Shown piece after piece: positions 41,630 to 53,998 of a DNA stretch of 64,000 bases. Numbering within the stretch: position 1 is the first letter of the stretch; each line of letters starts with the position of its first letter. This stretch comes from Lampris incognitus (taxonomy: Eukaryota > Chordata > Actinopteri > Lampriformes > Lampridae), in the NCBI RefSeq assembly GCF_029633865.1, contig NC_079212.1, forward strand, positions 85,087,172 to 85,151,171, in the 5' to 3' direction. Under the pieces are notes generated by a model, which had not been told where the DNA came from, did no database searches, and saw only the letters and a program-made list of their open reading frames with translations. The position numbers were made by a program, and so were the translations under genes.

Positions 41630-42867
41630 ATGCCCGTTGTCAGTAGTAGTGCGGAGCTGGAGAAGCTTGACACGCCGACATGCGGTTAAGATATTGCCGA
41701 GTGTCGGCTGTTCAGTGGAGGAGGCCAGCTATGCTGTTGGAGAGGTTGTCGGTTTTGAAAGTGTGAAGTCTGCTTCGCATATGAACAAAGCTGTTGTCAT
41801 TTTCTTAGATGACGTGGCCAAAGTTGAAAAAGTTGTCGAAAATGGCGTCGTGATTCGCGACTCTTTCACCCCTGTTCTCCCGCTGGTGAACCTGGCAAAA
41901 AAGGTAACTATTTCAAACGCGCCTCCCTCCGTTCATTAAGAATGAAGTGTTGGCCATGAAGCTGTCGCGTTTCAGGCAGCTGGTTTCCCCCATTAAACTA
42001 GTTCTGCTGGGGTCCAAGTCGCCAAAACTAAGACACGTTGTGTGTCACAGAAGACAGGTCTTCATGATCCTTAAGGACAGCACGGGTGATTTAAACCTGA
42101 CTTTCACCTTCAAAGTGGACGGTTTTAGTTATAATGTGTTTGCCACCTCTGAGACGATGAAATGCTTCGGTGGCGGGGCAGAAGGACAAGTGGTTCGGTC
42201 TTGCCCTGAGGCCGGACAGCAGACCAGCTCAAACCCGCCTGAAGCGCCGCAGCCTGAAGGCGAGTCTGACTCACCCGGTGCACAGCAGTCTGCAGAGAAA
42301 GTAGAGGAGACCAAAGCAGACACGCAGGACAGGGAGCAGACTGAGAAACGGGACCAAGCTAAGAGTCGAAATGATGCCGATAATGCCCAGACCAGAGAGA
42401 AACCGGAAAAATGTAAGCTGGCACAGGAAAGGAAATGTGATAAAGGTAAAACGAACTGCGATCAAAGTGTAGAAAGTGTGGTCAGTGAGGAACTGGTAGA
42501 TGAAAACATGTCTACGGAGGAGAATGGTTTAACAGCTAAACGCAGTAAAAGGAAAATGTCTGACAAAGAGCAGGGTGGTGCCAAGGCCAAGAAAGTGTTG
42601 GATGATTCATCGGATGAGGAAAGTGAGTGGACACCATCACAAGAGGATGAAACCATTTTTTATCCTCTTGAGAAAATTAGGAAATTTTTAACTGAAACTA
42701 AAGGGCAAAGGGCGGGTAAAACCGAACAGTTCTTCCCCGATTTGAGCTCTTTTGTCAGGTCTGTGGCATGGCTGAAGAAGGAAGAGGGGGCTTTCAGTGA
42801 CCAAGAGGTTTACCGGCTCAAGAAAATTACGACAAAAGTCAAAGCACAATTAATCGTCGATGATTAA
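41630..42867 (+). pseudogene. Tx1-type LINE ORF1
   Basis: ORF1 runs from an ATG at 41630 across frameshifts near 41680 and 41925 to a TAA at 42865-42867. It contains VGFESVKSASHMNKAVVIFL and FTFKVDGFSYNVFATSE, then a degenerate zinc knuckle, CFGGGAEGQVVRSC, in which the second Cys and the His of a CCHC motif appear replaced by Gly and Gln. A long acidic, Lys/Glu-rich region follows. ORF1 proteins of this clade bind element RNA; this copy is broken. Confidence 0.75.
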
Positions 42868-45800
42868 GGCAAAATTTGTTCTCCTCATATTGTTTGTATG
42901 TGCTTTTCTTGTTGCAGAGACAACTTCTTTCCCTTTCATGGCTGATTTGAAGATAGGGTCTTTAAATATAAATGGAGCCAGGAGCGATGTGAAAAGAGCT
43001 TCTCTCTTCAAATTGGTAGAATTGAAAGGGTTGGATGTGGTCTTTATTCAAGAAACTCACAGTGACGCCGTGAATGAAAGTGACTGGAAGAAGGAGTGGC
43101 CTGGGGAGGTCATCCTAAGCCACAAATTAACTAACAGTGGTGGTGTTGGTGTGCTTTTCTCTAAGAGTTTTAGTCCCTCTTCTTCTGAGGTAGAAGAGAC
43201 AGTGTGTGGTCATATTCTAAAAGTCACAGTACAATATGAAGGTGCGAAATTAATTTTTGTGAATGTTTATGCCCCAGTTTCGGGCGTTGAGAGAATGAGA
43301 CTGCCGAACACCTTATGTGATGTAATTCACAATTGTACCGATTTTTTTTTTTTTGTTTCTGGGAGGAGATTTCAATTGCACGGAAAATGCCAAACTAGAC
43401 AGGAACCATCTAGAGCCTCATCCCGCTTCATCTGCCAAACTTAAGCGGTTGATTGAAACCCATGGCCTAAAAGATGTCTGGAGAGGTTTTAACAGGAGTG
43501 ACAGGCAGTACACCTGGAGTCACTCCAAGGACAATTTGTTATCTCTGGCCAGACTTGATCGTTTTTATTGTTTCAAACATCATTTTGGTATCTTTAAATC
43601 AAGTCAAATAACTCCTGTTGGTTTTTCTGACCATTGTCTTGTTCAGTGCTCTTTTTTCCTTCAGAATGTTAAAGTACGGAGTGAATATTGGCATTTTAAT
43701 ACTGGTCTTCTACATGATAGAACTTTCAGAGAGGCTTTTAAGTTTCTTTGGGCTTTACATGGAAAAAGCAAGGCCACTTTCTCTTCATTACAGCAGTGGT
43801 GGGATATAGGAAAGAGCAAAATAAGACAATTATGTCAGGAGTATACTCGCAATGTCACTAAGCACATTACCAGATCTCTTAAAGAACTGGAGATTGAAGT
43901 AGTAGAGTTACAGGGTTTAGTGGATTCTACAAGAAATCAAGGGCATATTGAAGCCCTTAAAGCTAAAAAGGCTGCCTTGGCCAACCTGTTGGGCACTACA
44001 GCAGGGAGCTCTGGTCCGTTCACGTTTCATGAATGTGTCTCAAATGGATGCCCCATCACAGTTCTTTTTTGGTTTGGAGCGAAGGAATGGTCAGAGGAAG
44101 ATCATTCATGCGTTACGCTCTGAAGATGGAACCACAATAACGGGAACCCCTGAGATCCGCAGATATGCCACCTCCTTCTACAATGATCTGTTTAAAAGTG
44201 AATTTGTGGAGGATGCAGAGTTGGCCAGTTCTTTTTATGCTGGGCTACCTCAGGTGGACAGTGATACCAATGCGGTGTTAGATGCAGAACTGTCTCTGAA
44301 TGAACTGTACACTGCTCTCATGAGCCTGGGCAATGGTAAAGCACCTGGTATTAATGGACTGCCCGTTGAATTTTATAAGTCCTTTTGGTCTGTGATCGGC
44401 AAAGATTTGCTGGAGGTGCTTCAGGACAGTTTGTGCAGAGGACAGCTACCGCTGAGCTGTAGAAGGGCAGTTATCACTTTGCTGCCAAAAAAGGGGGATC
44501 TACAAGACCTGAAGAACTGGAGACCTGTATCTCTGCTGTGTGGGGACTATAAAATCCTCTCTAAAGTTTTAGCCTCTAGACTTAGAGAGGTGATGAGTAA
44601 GGCCATTCATATTGACCAGACTTACTGTGTGCCCGGCAGGTTAATAAGTGACAATATCACCCTAATTGGGCACGTTTTGGAACTCTCTGGCTCATTGGGT
44701 GTAGATACTGGTCTCATTTCCATAGACCAGGAAAAGGCTTTTGACCAGGTTGAACACAAGTACCTGTGGCAGACGCTAAATGCCTTTGGGTTCCGCCCAG
44801 GTTTCATAGCCAAGATCCAGGTACTGTACCGTGACATTGTGAGTATACTAAATATTAATGGTGGTTTGGCTGCACCTTTCATTGTACAGAGGGGAGTACG
44901 TCAAGGATGCGCACTTTCTGGAATGCTGTACTCCCTTTCCACTGAGCCTTTCCTTCACAAACTCAGGGAAAAACTCTCAGGTGTTTTTTCCCCAGGTTGT
45001 ACTTCAGCTGTAAAACTCTCAGCATACGCAGATGATGTTATGGTAATGATTAACAAACAGTGTGATATTGATACCTTGGAGGGGACTGTAGGTCTTTTCA
45101 ATAGTTTGTCATCTGCTAAGGTAAACTGGGAAAAAAGTGAAGCTGTGATGGTTGGGAAAAGGCCACTTGACAATTTAGTCCTACCAGGAGGGCTGACTTG
45201 GAAAAAAGGAGGGATAAAGTACTTGAGAGTTTTTTTGGGTGAAGAATCTGTGTTGGAAAAGAACTGGGAGAACATTTTAGAAAAAATAGAAGGCCGGCTT
45301 AAAAAGTGGAAGTGGCTCCTGCTGAGCATGTCTTACAGAGGGAGGACACCTGTAATCAGCAATCTAGTATCCTCCTCATTATGGCACAGATTAGTTTGTG
45401 TTGACCCCCCTCCAAATTTCCTTGCAAGAATTCAAGCTGTTTTAGTTGATTTTTTTTGGGGATAAATTACATTGGATTCCCCAGGCTGTCCTTTTTCTCC
45501 CAAAGGAGGAAGGAGGACAAGGACATGCATATTTTGCCAGTAGAGGCGCTGTGTTCCGCCTTCAATTCCTCCAGAGACTGCTTTATGGCCCGAAAGACTT
45601 GGTGTGGAGACCACTGGCACGCATAGTTTTGCAGAAGTTTGGTGGTTTGGGACTGCATGACTCACTGTTCCTCATGGATTTGAAGACTGTGAAGTTTCAA
45701 ATCAGCCACCTTTCTACCGCGGTGTCTTCACAGTGTGGAAGATGGTGGTGAAAGAGCGGACAATGCAAAGTGACTCCCTGTACTGGTTGTTGAGGGAGCC

Positions 45801-46820
45801 TGTGGTGCATGGAGGACGTCTGAACACACCCTGCTGGGCAGGATCGGCAGTCACAGAAGTGTTTTGCAGAGCAGGTTTTCTAACCCTTGAATCGGTGGTG
45901 AACACTGCTGGACCTGACCTGTGCAATGCAGCCGCTCTTGCGGCTGGTCTGGGAGTGCGTTCTGTGAGGATCATCAACAATCTGCTTGAACACTGGAAAC
46001 GCTGTCTGACGGGACATGAATTCATCCTGTTCAATGCATACAGCAATGGTTTGATCGTGCCTCATACAGATGATCCTTTTCCGTGTTTAAGTATTCGCCC
46101 CAGCTTTGATGACTGTTCAGGCTTTTTTTTGATTGAGAGAAGTACTTTTCTAAATTTAGAAGAAGCAAAAGGCAAATTACTGTATGGAATGATGGTTAAA
46201 TGTCTAAACAAGGGTAAACTACATGACCGTGTCGACACACCTTGGCGAAGTCATCTGGGCTTGGGAGTTGATGTCAGACCTGCTTGCAAACCACCATTAA
46301 CAAAGAGGGTTGCTGACTTACAGTGGAGAATTGTGCATGGGGTGGTAGCAGTTAATGCTTTTCTTTCTGTGATTGGTCAGGGTGTGAGTGATAAATGCAT
46401 TTTTTGCCCTTACAAAGAAACTGTTTTCCACTGTTACCTGGAGTGCGTGCGCCTGGTACCACTGTTCATGTTGTTGGAGAGTTTATTCAGAAAGGTAGGG
46501 GAGGTTTTCTCCAAGCACATTTTCATCCTGGGGTTTGTGTATAAACAAACTGTAAAAGAAAAATGTCAACTGATGAATTTCATCCTGGGACAAGCAAAAC
46601 TGGCCATATAAATGTAAGCAGAAAAAGGAAGGTGGAAGACTCAGTAGACACTGATGTAAAGCTGCTGTTTACTAGAATGGTAAAAGCCAGGATGATGGTT
46701 GATTTCAATTATTACAAAGAAATGAAGGATACCCAGCAATTCAGTGTTATCTGGGCTTACAGGGACACGTTGTGCTCAGTAAAAGAGGACCAACTTGTTT
46801 TTTCTGGAGAATTGCTGTGA
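42860..46820 (+). pseudogene. Tx1-type LINE ORF2: endonuclease and reverse transcriptase
   Basis: The frame opens at 42860, overlapping the ORF1 stop by 8 bp; the likelier start is the ATG at 42938 (MADLKIGSLNINGA). AP endonuclease motifs: SLNINGA, VVFIQETHS, LGGDFNC, RLDRFYC and GFSDHCLV. RT motifs: LLPKKGDLQDLKNWRPVSLL, LISIDQEKAFDQVEHKYLW, VRQGCALSGMLYSLS and the catalytic AYADDVMV near 45027. Frameshifts are seen at the T-run near 43345, near 44005, at the T-run near 45460, near 45735 and near 46565. RT primes on nicked target DNA; this copy cannot encode a full enzyme. Confidence 0.9.
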
Positions 46821-46914
46821 TTTACTTTTTATTTTTTACATAATTTATTTATTTGCTTGTGGTTTGAATATGATTGTGTTTTTCTAAAATAAAAGTCACT
46901 TTTTAAAAATCAAA

Positions 46915-47394
46915 TCTCTCTCTCTCTCTGTGTGTGTGTGAGTGGAGATAGGTGAGCAGAGCCTCACCAGCTGCAACCCCTTCCATAATCAAGCCAACCT
47001 GCTATAAAAGACCAGCACAGCCACTTCCACCCTGCCAGATCGCAGCCTCTGATCCGTCAGTGTGCTGCATCCAGCCCTTGCTCGCTAAATCTGTTTTTGT
47101 CAGTATTTTTGAACCCGCTGTTTGACTAACATCCTCCTATTCACTGCAGTCATCCTGCTCTGCCTCCGGTTCCTGTTCTCCAGATTTTCTCCTGCTCCAG
47201 ATCGCTGCTCTGCCCGGCTCTCTCCACCACCCACGATCTCTGCCCCCGGTCCTGTTTGCCCAGCCCAAGGAAGCCCAGCCCAATTCCCTCCACTGTGTGT
47301 TGTCGCCTCAGCTGGCCCCCTGTAATAAACTCCGAAGTCGGTTGGAAGCAAGTTTTGTGTCTGCGTCCGAGTCCTTCCTGAGTGTCCCGTAACA
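46915..47394 (+). repeat. LTR E, right part
   Basis: Continues LTR E after the LINE: TC/TG microsatellite, a TATAAAAG box at 47003-47010, AATAAA near 47324 and the terminus CCCGTAACA, inverted against the TGTTAC start at 41362. The flanking five bases (GTTAC left, GCGAC right) agree at only three positions, so the target duplication is weak. Confidence 0.65.
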
Positions 47395-47609
47395 GCGACA
47401 GCTGTAGGACAGAGCAATAGGAGGCACTTGAGAACAATTCGGAATGACACACATACTGAAATAGAGGACGGTAATGTCAGTGTCACTAAGCAGCCACCTC
47501 CAAGCGAGCCTGCAGAACCACATGTACATGACGTGACAAGAAATGTGGAACAACCAGTCAACTGTTCAGACGCACAGGTCCAACACACCAGAAGTGGCAG
47601 GCTGGTAAA
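47395..47609 (+). pseudogene. Gypsy B integrase C-terminal tail
   Basis: Resumes B after LTR E: SNRRHLRTIRNDTHTEIE and the acidic and Pro-rich tail ending HTRSGRLV, typical of the end of Gypsy pol. It is cut at the TAAA target site of Gypsy C and continues at 55141. Confidence 0.75.
47606..47609. repeat. Gypsy C target-site duplication, left
   Basis: TAAA, repeated at 55137-55140. Confidence 0.75.
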
Positions 47610-48317
47610 TGTAACGGGGGCAGTCCTATGCTGTTCTATGCTGGTCAGCCTGCTGCATGCCCGTCACTCTCATCATTAGCTCTGCGTTGTGTTCTAGTTG
47701 GGTGGGGCCCCAGGTGTTGTGGGGGCCCTCAGTCTCTCATCATCATCATCATCATCATGATCAAGGAAGGAGGGGGGGACACACAGGACTCTATTTGGCC
47801 CACCTTGCCATTTATTTTGGTTTCAAACCCTTCGACAAACGTCCAGTCCTCAGCGGGAGCGGTGTTTCTTACGGACGTGGGGGTCGAAGTTCAACCACTG
47901 CCCGAACTTCACTCGTGTGCGTTAGAAGGAGAAACCGTCCACGGGACTCCGATGTAAGAAAGGATAAACAAGTATTTTATCCCACAGCTTGCAGTATCTT
48001 CTTACAGGGATACTCAAGGTTACGTTCTCCTCAACCAGCAAAACTGTCCTACGGTAAGAAACACGTGTGGCTCGGCTCGATTGCTGCTTGAGACTCCTCC
48101 CACAAAACAAAAATGGCCTCTCCCGCAATCCCTCTTCCGTGTACCCACAAGACCTCTCTCTTAAAGCGACAGTACATGTATATGACGGTCGTTGGAAAAC
48201 ATACATAAAAGTAAATGACATAAAATAAAATGTAGTAAACACAAATAACAGCACACAGACAGGATTTGGTGATATTTCATACTCAAATAAAATAACATTA
48301 ATTTTAACCTGGTTACA
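47610..48317 (-). repeat. Gypsy C 3' LTR
   Basis: On the element's strand it begins TGTAACCAGG and ends CCCCGTTACA, 708 bp, with a variable (CAT)n stretch. By eye it differs from the 54419-55136 copy at about four substitutions and a few small indels. A purine-rich AGGAGGGGAA tract (48318-48327, minus strand) precedes it. Confidence 0.95.
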
Positions 48318-48617
48318 TTCCCCTCCTGAAATTCACCAACATCCTGACAGCAGGATAAAAAGAGAAAGAGGAAAGGAAAAGTCCATCACTGACTACTGGC
48401 ACAAGTGAAAAGAAGGACCTAGTCCTCCAGTCAACTTAGGAGCTACCTCGGTTACGAGGTCCAGAAAATAATGAGGTTGATCAAGTCTCAGAATTCCCTT
48501 AGATCAATGTGACGCCTGATACGCCACACCATGCACTTGGCCCAAAACAACCCTGTCTGATAGACACCTAATAACTCACATTAAACTAGTTTGAATGACT
48601 CCAACCTCCATCAAAGT

Positions 48618-51600
48618 TCAAACCCTCACATTCCGTAGAAATGGCATCTGAGCCATAGATTCTGTTAACCTGTTCACTGACCTCACCACCCTCCCTGTGC
48701 ATGTCCTAACCCGACCATCGCTCTCTACTTGTGTGCGTGAGACAGTGCGAGCTGCAGCATCTGTATCGAGTGAGGGTGGTGCCTCTATGTGTGGTGCATG
48801 TGTGTTGTGTGGTGCGTGTGTGTTGGGTGGAGACTGAGCAGTGGCCCCCACAGGACTGACTACCAGACTAGACGGAATGAACTCTTCCGCTTCTGCCCAC
48901 TCAGATCTAGGCGAGTCTCCAAGTGATGAGACTGCTAGCCCCACTGCATCCCCTGAGACCGTCAGGCCATCTGCACTGTCCTCCTCATCGGACTCTGCGC
49001 AGTCAAGCAACTGACTGGTTGTACTGAACTCCTCACCCTGATCTAACTCAGGAAGGGGCAAGAAGTTGACCTCCAACAAACGGTTCCTGTGCACCACTCT
49101 GGTGTGCCCCTCTGCATCCTGAATCTTGTAGACGTGGATATTGGGGTTGACACCGACAACCGTGTACACTCCGTTCTCCCATTTGTCAGCCAACTTTCTC
49201 TTCCCTCGCTCACTCTGGTTCGCAACCAAAACACGATCCCCGACAGACAGGACAGTGCCCTTGGCGTGTCTGTTGTACTGTCGCGCCTGATGCTGCTGCG
49301 CAGCCGTGGAGTGCTTCTGAGCGATCTCCATTGCACTCCTTAGACAGGAAAGCAGAGACTGAGCATAAGAGTCATAGTCAACAACGTGAGGATCATGCAA
49401 AACCTGCCTGAACATAACATCCACCGGCAGTCTTGGGACACGCCCATACATCGGGAAGAAAGGTGCATAACCCGTGGTCTCGTGAACAGTGGCATTGTAC
49501 GCGAGCGTGAGAGAATGGATCTGCTGAGGCCACTGTTGCTTCTGCTGAAGCGGAAGGGAACGGAGCATATTCCCCATCGTGCGATTAAAACGCTCTGTCC
49601 CGCCATTACCCATAGGATGGTAGGCCGTCGTGTGGGACTTCGCTACACCCGCCAACTTGAGAAGCTCTGCAATCAGGTTGCTCTCAAAGTTTGTGCCCTG
49701 GTCAGAATGTATTCTCTCTGGAAACCCGTAAACACAGAATACATGATCCGTCTCGTCTCGATGGCCGCTTCCGAACAGCGACAAAGGGCAACACCTTGGG
49801 GATGCAGGGGTCCTGCTCCTGACTCAACCTGAGCTCCTCGGTGGATAACATTGGCAGTGTATCCTGACCACCCGACAGATGCTGAACGTGCTGGACCAAA
49901 CTGAGTGCTGTGAATACTGATGCATCAGGCCAGTCACATTTGGCTTGACAAAAAGCCCTGACCTCAGCTGCATCACAAGCAAACCCAGATCGCGCACTAC
50001 TCACTGTTTGGGACTGGCAACTGAGTCTGAAAACATCCTGCACAGAGTCCCCCTCAACCCCGTCGGCTTCCTGAACAAGGGCCGGGTAGGGCTCCCTAAG
50101 TAGCCTCTGACTGACGGGCTTGGAAAAAGGGTCGCGACTCAAGGCATCCGCCACCACGTTTTTCTTCCCTGGCAGGTGTTTGAGATCGAAAGTGTAAGAC
50201 GCCAACTTAGACACCCAGCGGATCTCACACGCGTCAAGCTTCGGCTTCGTTAGGAGATAAGTCAGCGGATTATTATCTGTCCAAACGGTGAAGCTTTGAC
50301 ACCTTCAGCCAGAGGCTGAACTTTTCACAAACACTCCACTTCAGCGCCATGAACTCCAGTCTATGAGCTGGATACTTCCGCTGTGAGGCACTGAGGGACT
50401 TGCTTGCAAAACCAACAGGTCTGGCCTTGGACTCTCCTCGGGGCACTTGAGACAGCACCGCGCCGAGTCCGTCCAAAGACGCATCGACCGACAAAATGAA
50501 AGGCACCTCAAAGTCTGGATGGGCAAGCACCACACAATCCAGTAACATCGTCTTCAACAGATCAAATGCTTCCCCACATTCCACCGTCCAGTCTGCGGAG
50601 GTAAGCTTACGGAAGCTGCCATGGGGCTTCTTATCCTTAGCTGACCTCCCCCTCCTCTTTTGTCCAGCTGTAAGGGCGAACAGGGGCTTAGCCACGGAGG
50701 AGCAGTTCGGGAGGAAATGCTGGTAGTAAAATAGCATACCAAGGAAAGATTTGATCCTACGAACAGAAGGCGTGCACCCATCACCTTCCATGAGATCCTG
50801 CACTGTCATGTTGGAGATGACCTCTACTTTGGAGGGATCGACAGACACACCTCCCCCATCAACCACGTGGCCCAAAAACCGCACCCGCTTCTGCAGCAGA
50901 TGACACTTCTTCGGAGCCAGTTTCAAGTTGTTCTCCCTCAACCTCTGAAACACAGTGCGGAGCCTCGACAGAGCCTCAACCTCTGACGGCGCGAAGACAA
51001 GAAGATCATCAAGATAGCACAAAAGCTTCGTGAAGTTCAGATCCCCAAAGATCCCAATCATCATTCTCATGAAGGCTGCAGGGCTATTACAAAGGCCCTG
51101 TGGCATGCGATTGTATTCATGCAACCCAAGGGGAGTCGTGAAAGCAGTGTACTTCTTGTCATCTTCATGCATTGGGATGTTGAAGAAGCCAGAGGTGAGG
51201 TCCATCGTACTAAAGAGGCAGTTACCACCCAGCGCGGCAAGACAGTCCGACTGGTGTGGCAAGGGATGAGCGTCTTTCAAGGTCCGAGCATTCAGCCATC
51301 TGAAATCAGTGCAGATCCGAAGCCCGCCATCCTTCTTCCATACCATAACCAGCGGTGAAGCGTATGCGCTCGAGGACTTCCGGATAATCCCTTTCTCCTC
51401 CATATCAGTGAGAACCTGTCTCAACTTCTGATAGTGGGCTGGGGGAACCCTCCCGTAGGGCAAGCGAAAGGGGCGCTCATCCACCAGATGGATGCGATGT
51501 GTGTATCCTGTGACCTCGCCACAGTCCAGAGAGTCCCTGGAGAAGATGTCATGGTACTCGGTGAGCAGCTGAGTGAGCTGGGACTTGCATGCCTCACTAA

Positions 51601-52426
51601 CCTGACAGGAGCTGAGGTCAATGTCACTGAGTCCGAGCTCTGACAAACTCCTAGCCGGCTGGACAGGGGGACAGGCACTATCTGTGGCGTTGGACTCATG
51701 CCTCCCTGCAACTGATTGCAGTCCCTGGAAAACATTAAAGTCCTCAATCGCCAAGCATGGAAACACATCAGCCAACTTGCAGTTCCTTTTCAGTGTGATG
51801 GCTTTGTCAGATGGATTGACAACAGTCATGGGTACCCACCTATCACCCCAGAGCGGTGTGACAAGTCGACCTACGAGGACACTGCGTGGCATGGCCTTGG
51901 AGTCTGTCGGCTCCACAACAACAGTGCTTCCAGCTGACATAGGCACCTTAGCAGGAAGTCTGCCCCAGACTAAGTGCTCGTGCCTCGGTAAGAGTGTCAC
52001 GGCCTGGGTGAGCTTAACAGTACCTATCTTCTCAGGAACTGCACCACCCCTCCAGCGCTCTACATTCGTGAACATGGACAAGAACTGTTCAACGTCAGGA
52101 CTAGACGGATGTTCCTGTCTGGACGCGATGTCCCAGTACTCAGTACCACTCTTGAGTACATGGGCCACATGTTTAATGACGTTTGTGCCGACTATCAGAT
52201 CATCATGCTGACCGGGCACGACCAGAGTGGGTATGACAAAGGAAACACCATAAAGCTGCATGTTGAGGTCATAAAAACCATCAGGCCTAGTCAGGAGCAT
52301 AGAACAAGTCACTGAAAGCCTGAATCCTCTGTGTCGCCTGAATGACCATACGCGAACCCTGAGGTGCTTTGGCACACTTGTCTTCATACAAGTGAGCCAG
52401 GTCGGAGACATCAGTGAGGGATACAT
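48618..52426 (-). pseudogene. Gypsy C pol (RT, RNase H, deleted integrase)
   Basis: Minus strand. A long frame from 52426 to 50273 holds the end of a protease domain (LIVGTNVIKHV), RT with LLCYLDDLLVFA, thumb and RNase H (LSVDASLDGLGAVLSQVPRG). A frameshift near 50285 separates it from the end of RNase H (LKHLPGKKNVVADALSRDPF). A deletion near 49780 then joins the linker to the middle of integrase: the zinc finger and the first catalytic Asp are missing, while RIHSDQGTNFES and GGTERFNRTM remain. The C-terminal domain and acidic tail run to 48618. No canonical D-S/T-G protease site was seen between Gag and this frame, suggesting a second deletion or frameshift there. Confidence 0.9.
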
Positions 52427-52462
52427 CTACATTACCCACACCATCCCTCTCTAGGTGTGGGT

Positions 52463-53998
52463 TTAGTAGTTTAACGGACGAGACTGACGACCAGCTCTTC
52501 CACCAGGCTGAGAACGGAGCTGGTTGGGCGGCTGAGGGTGAGGACAGTCCCTCTTCCAATGACCAGGAGACAAACAGTTTATACATCGGTTCTCCCGGCT
52601 GCAGTGGGAAAATGTGGAGTGATCCGGAGACTTACAAACCCTGCACAACCTCTGTGGTGCGTCTGGCACCCGCCCTGCGGCGTTAGCTGGCGGTTGAGTC
52701 AGCGTCGGTGTCCGGACTGCAGCGCTAACTGGAACCTGAGTCTGCATTGTGACCAAACGGTCTAGCAAGCTCACCAAACTCCTCATATAGTCATCACCGC
52801 CAGAGACAGGTGCGGGAGACGGTGTAGGAGACCTTGCACAAAATGGTATAGGAGATGACGCATGAGCCGGGACGGGAGATGGCACCACCGGCACGGTCGT
52901 GTTCAAGTCGGGAGCCATGTCGACTACAGGGACATGAACCTGTGAATGGAACCTACGCTCTACCGCGCCTGCTTCACGTTGTCCACCTGCAGCAACACGG
53001 GACTTCCTCTCCAGCATGTGCTCATCAAGCCTCTCCTGGATCTCGCTAGCAGACCATTTCCCTGCGGACTTGAACTTAAAAACATTGGCAAGAGACTGAT
53101 CTGGACAGTGTTTGATAAACATCATGCTTACCTCGTGGCTTGGCTCTTCAATACTACGGCCCTGCCACTTCAAGCATTCGTCAGCCACCTCCACTGTTTT
53201 ATTGAGCCTAATCCAATACTCCATAGCGTCCTCACCTGGCTTGGGCAGCGTACTGTAAAAGTCCGCCAGGGGCATGCTCGAGTATGTGAGGTCACTAAAG
53301 TGTTGCTTCAGTACATCAAAAATAATGTGGGGGTTCGCTATGTGGTCGACAGATGTGTTGCGCAGCTTTATCCTCACCACGTCCCCTGCTTTCCCCATAA
53401 GCTTAGCTAGAATCTCATGTGACTGCTCACTAACTGGAATGGCTCGCTTCCTCAAATACAAAGTCATAAGGCTCTCCCACTCATGAACTGTAAACTTATC
53501 AGAGCTATCGCCCCTGAAAATAGGAGGCTCCCTAGCGTCTGTCTGCATTACTACTCTAACACTAGGAGCTGTCTCCAAACGCTGTTCAGCAGACCTAGCA
53601 CTGTCTGTGTGTGTGTTTCTAAGCACTTGTGTTTCCTGCAGCTTAGCAGTGATTGACTCTCCTATCTTCTCTGCTAACCGAGTAATGAGCATGGCTAACT
53701 CACCCACTGGCTGCTCGCTGTTACCTAGCACAGCCCCTTCGCTGATACCTGGCCTGGCCCGTTCTACGTAGCGTGTGGAGGTGAACTGAGGAGTGCCAAA
53801 TGTGGTCGGGTCTCTAGGTCCTGGTGCTCTGGTGTCTGGTTCCCCGCCCTCTAAGAGCTGCCCGAAACTCCTACCTACACCTAGCCGTAAACCCCCACCC
53901 ACATCTAACTGGTACCCCCTCTCCATAGCACACTGGCGATCCAAAAGATCCTGATCAGCAATGTTACCCCCACCTACGTACGAACCACCCTCTGCCAT
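52463..53998 (-). CDS. Gypsy C Gag polyprotein, 511 aa, intact
   Basis: Minus-strand frame from an ATG at 53998 to a stop at 52463, without lesions. Capsid-like part: EPPIFRGDSSDKFTVHEW, then ILAKLMGKAGDVVRIKL and DFYSTLPKPGEDAMEYWIRL. A Pro/Ser-rich linker follows, then two Cys/His motifs, CRVCKSPDHSTFSHC and the canonical CX2CX4HX4C knuckle CINCLSPGHWKRDC, and a basic tail. Gag builds the particle and binds element RNA. It is the only uninterrupted product of C, so C RNA could in principle be packaged and reverse-transcribed with enzymes from related copies. Confidence 0.9.
   Translation of the reverse strand: MAEGGSYVGGGNIADQDLLDRQCAMERGYQLDVGGGLRLGVGRSFGQLLEGGEPDTRAPGPRDPTTFGTPQFTSTRYVERARPGISEGAVLGNSEQPVGELAMLITRLAEKIGESITAKLQETQVLRNTHTDSARSAEQRLETAPSVRVVMQTDAREPPIFRGDSSDKFTVHEWESLMTLYLRKRAIPVSEQSHEILAKLMGKAGDVVRIKLRNTSVDHIANPHIIFDVLKQHFSDLTYSSMPLADFYSTLPKPGEDAMEYWIRLNKTVEVADECLKWQGRSIEEPSHEVSMMFIKHCPDQSLANVFKFKSAGKWSASEIQERLDEHMLERKSRVAAGGQREAGAVERRFHSQVHVPVVDMAPDLNTTVPVVPSPVPAHASSPIPFCARSPTPSPAPVSGGDDYMRSLVSLLDRLVTMQTQVPVSAAVRTPTLTQPPANAAGRVPDAPQRLCRVCKSPDHSTFSHCSRENRCINCLSPGHWKRDCPHPQPPNQLRSQPGGRAGRQSRPLNY

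Larger units (their letters stand above)
41451..46914 (+). mobile_element. Tx1-type LINE, near full length, inserted in (TC)n
   Basis: About 5.46 kb: 5' UTR, ORF1, ORF2 and a short 3' UTR with AATAAA near 46889. It is bounded on both sides by TC tracts (41435-41450 and 46915-46929), so it sits exactly inside a (TC)n microsatellite belonging to LTR E. ORF2 has an AP-type endonuclease and an RT like fish Tx1-clade elements; several Tx1-clade lineages are known to be target-specific. Confidence 0.85.

Noticed and set aside
42860..42940. Signal peptide at the start of the LINE ORF2 (MIKAKFVLLILFVCAFLVA)
   Set aside because: Hydrophobic by chance upstream of the more likely start MADLKIGSLN; AP endonucleases of LINEs are not secreted.
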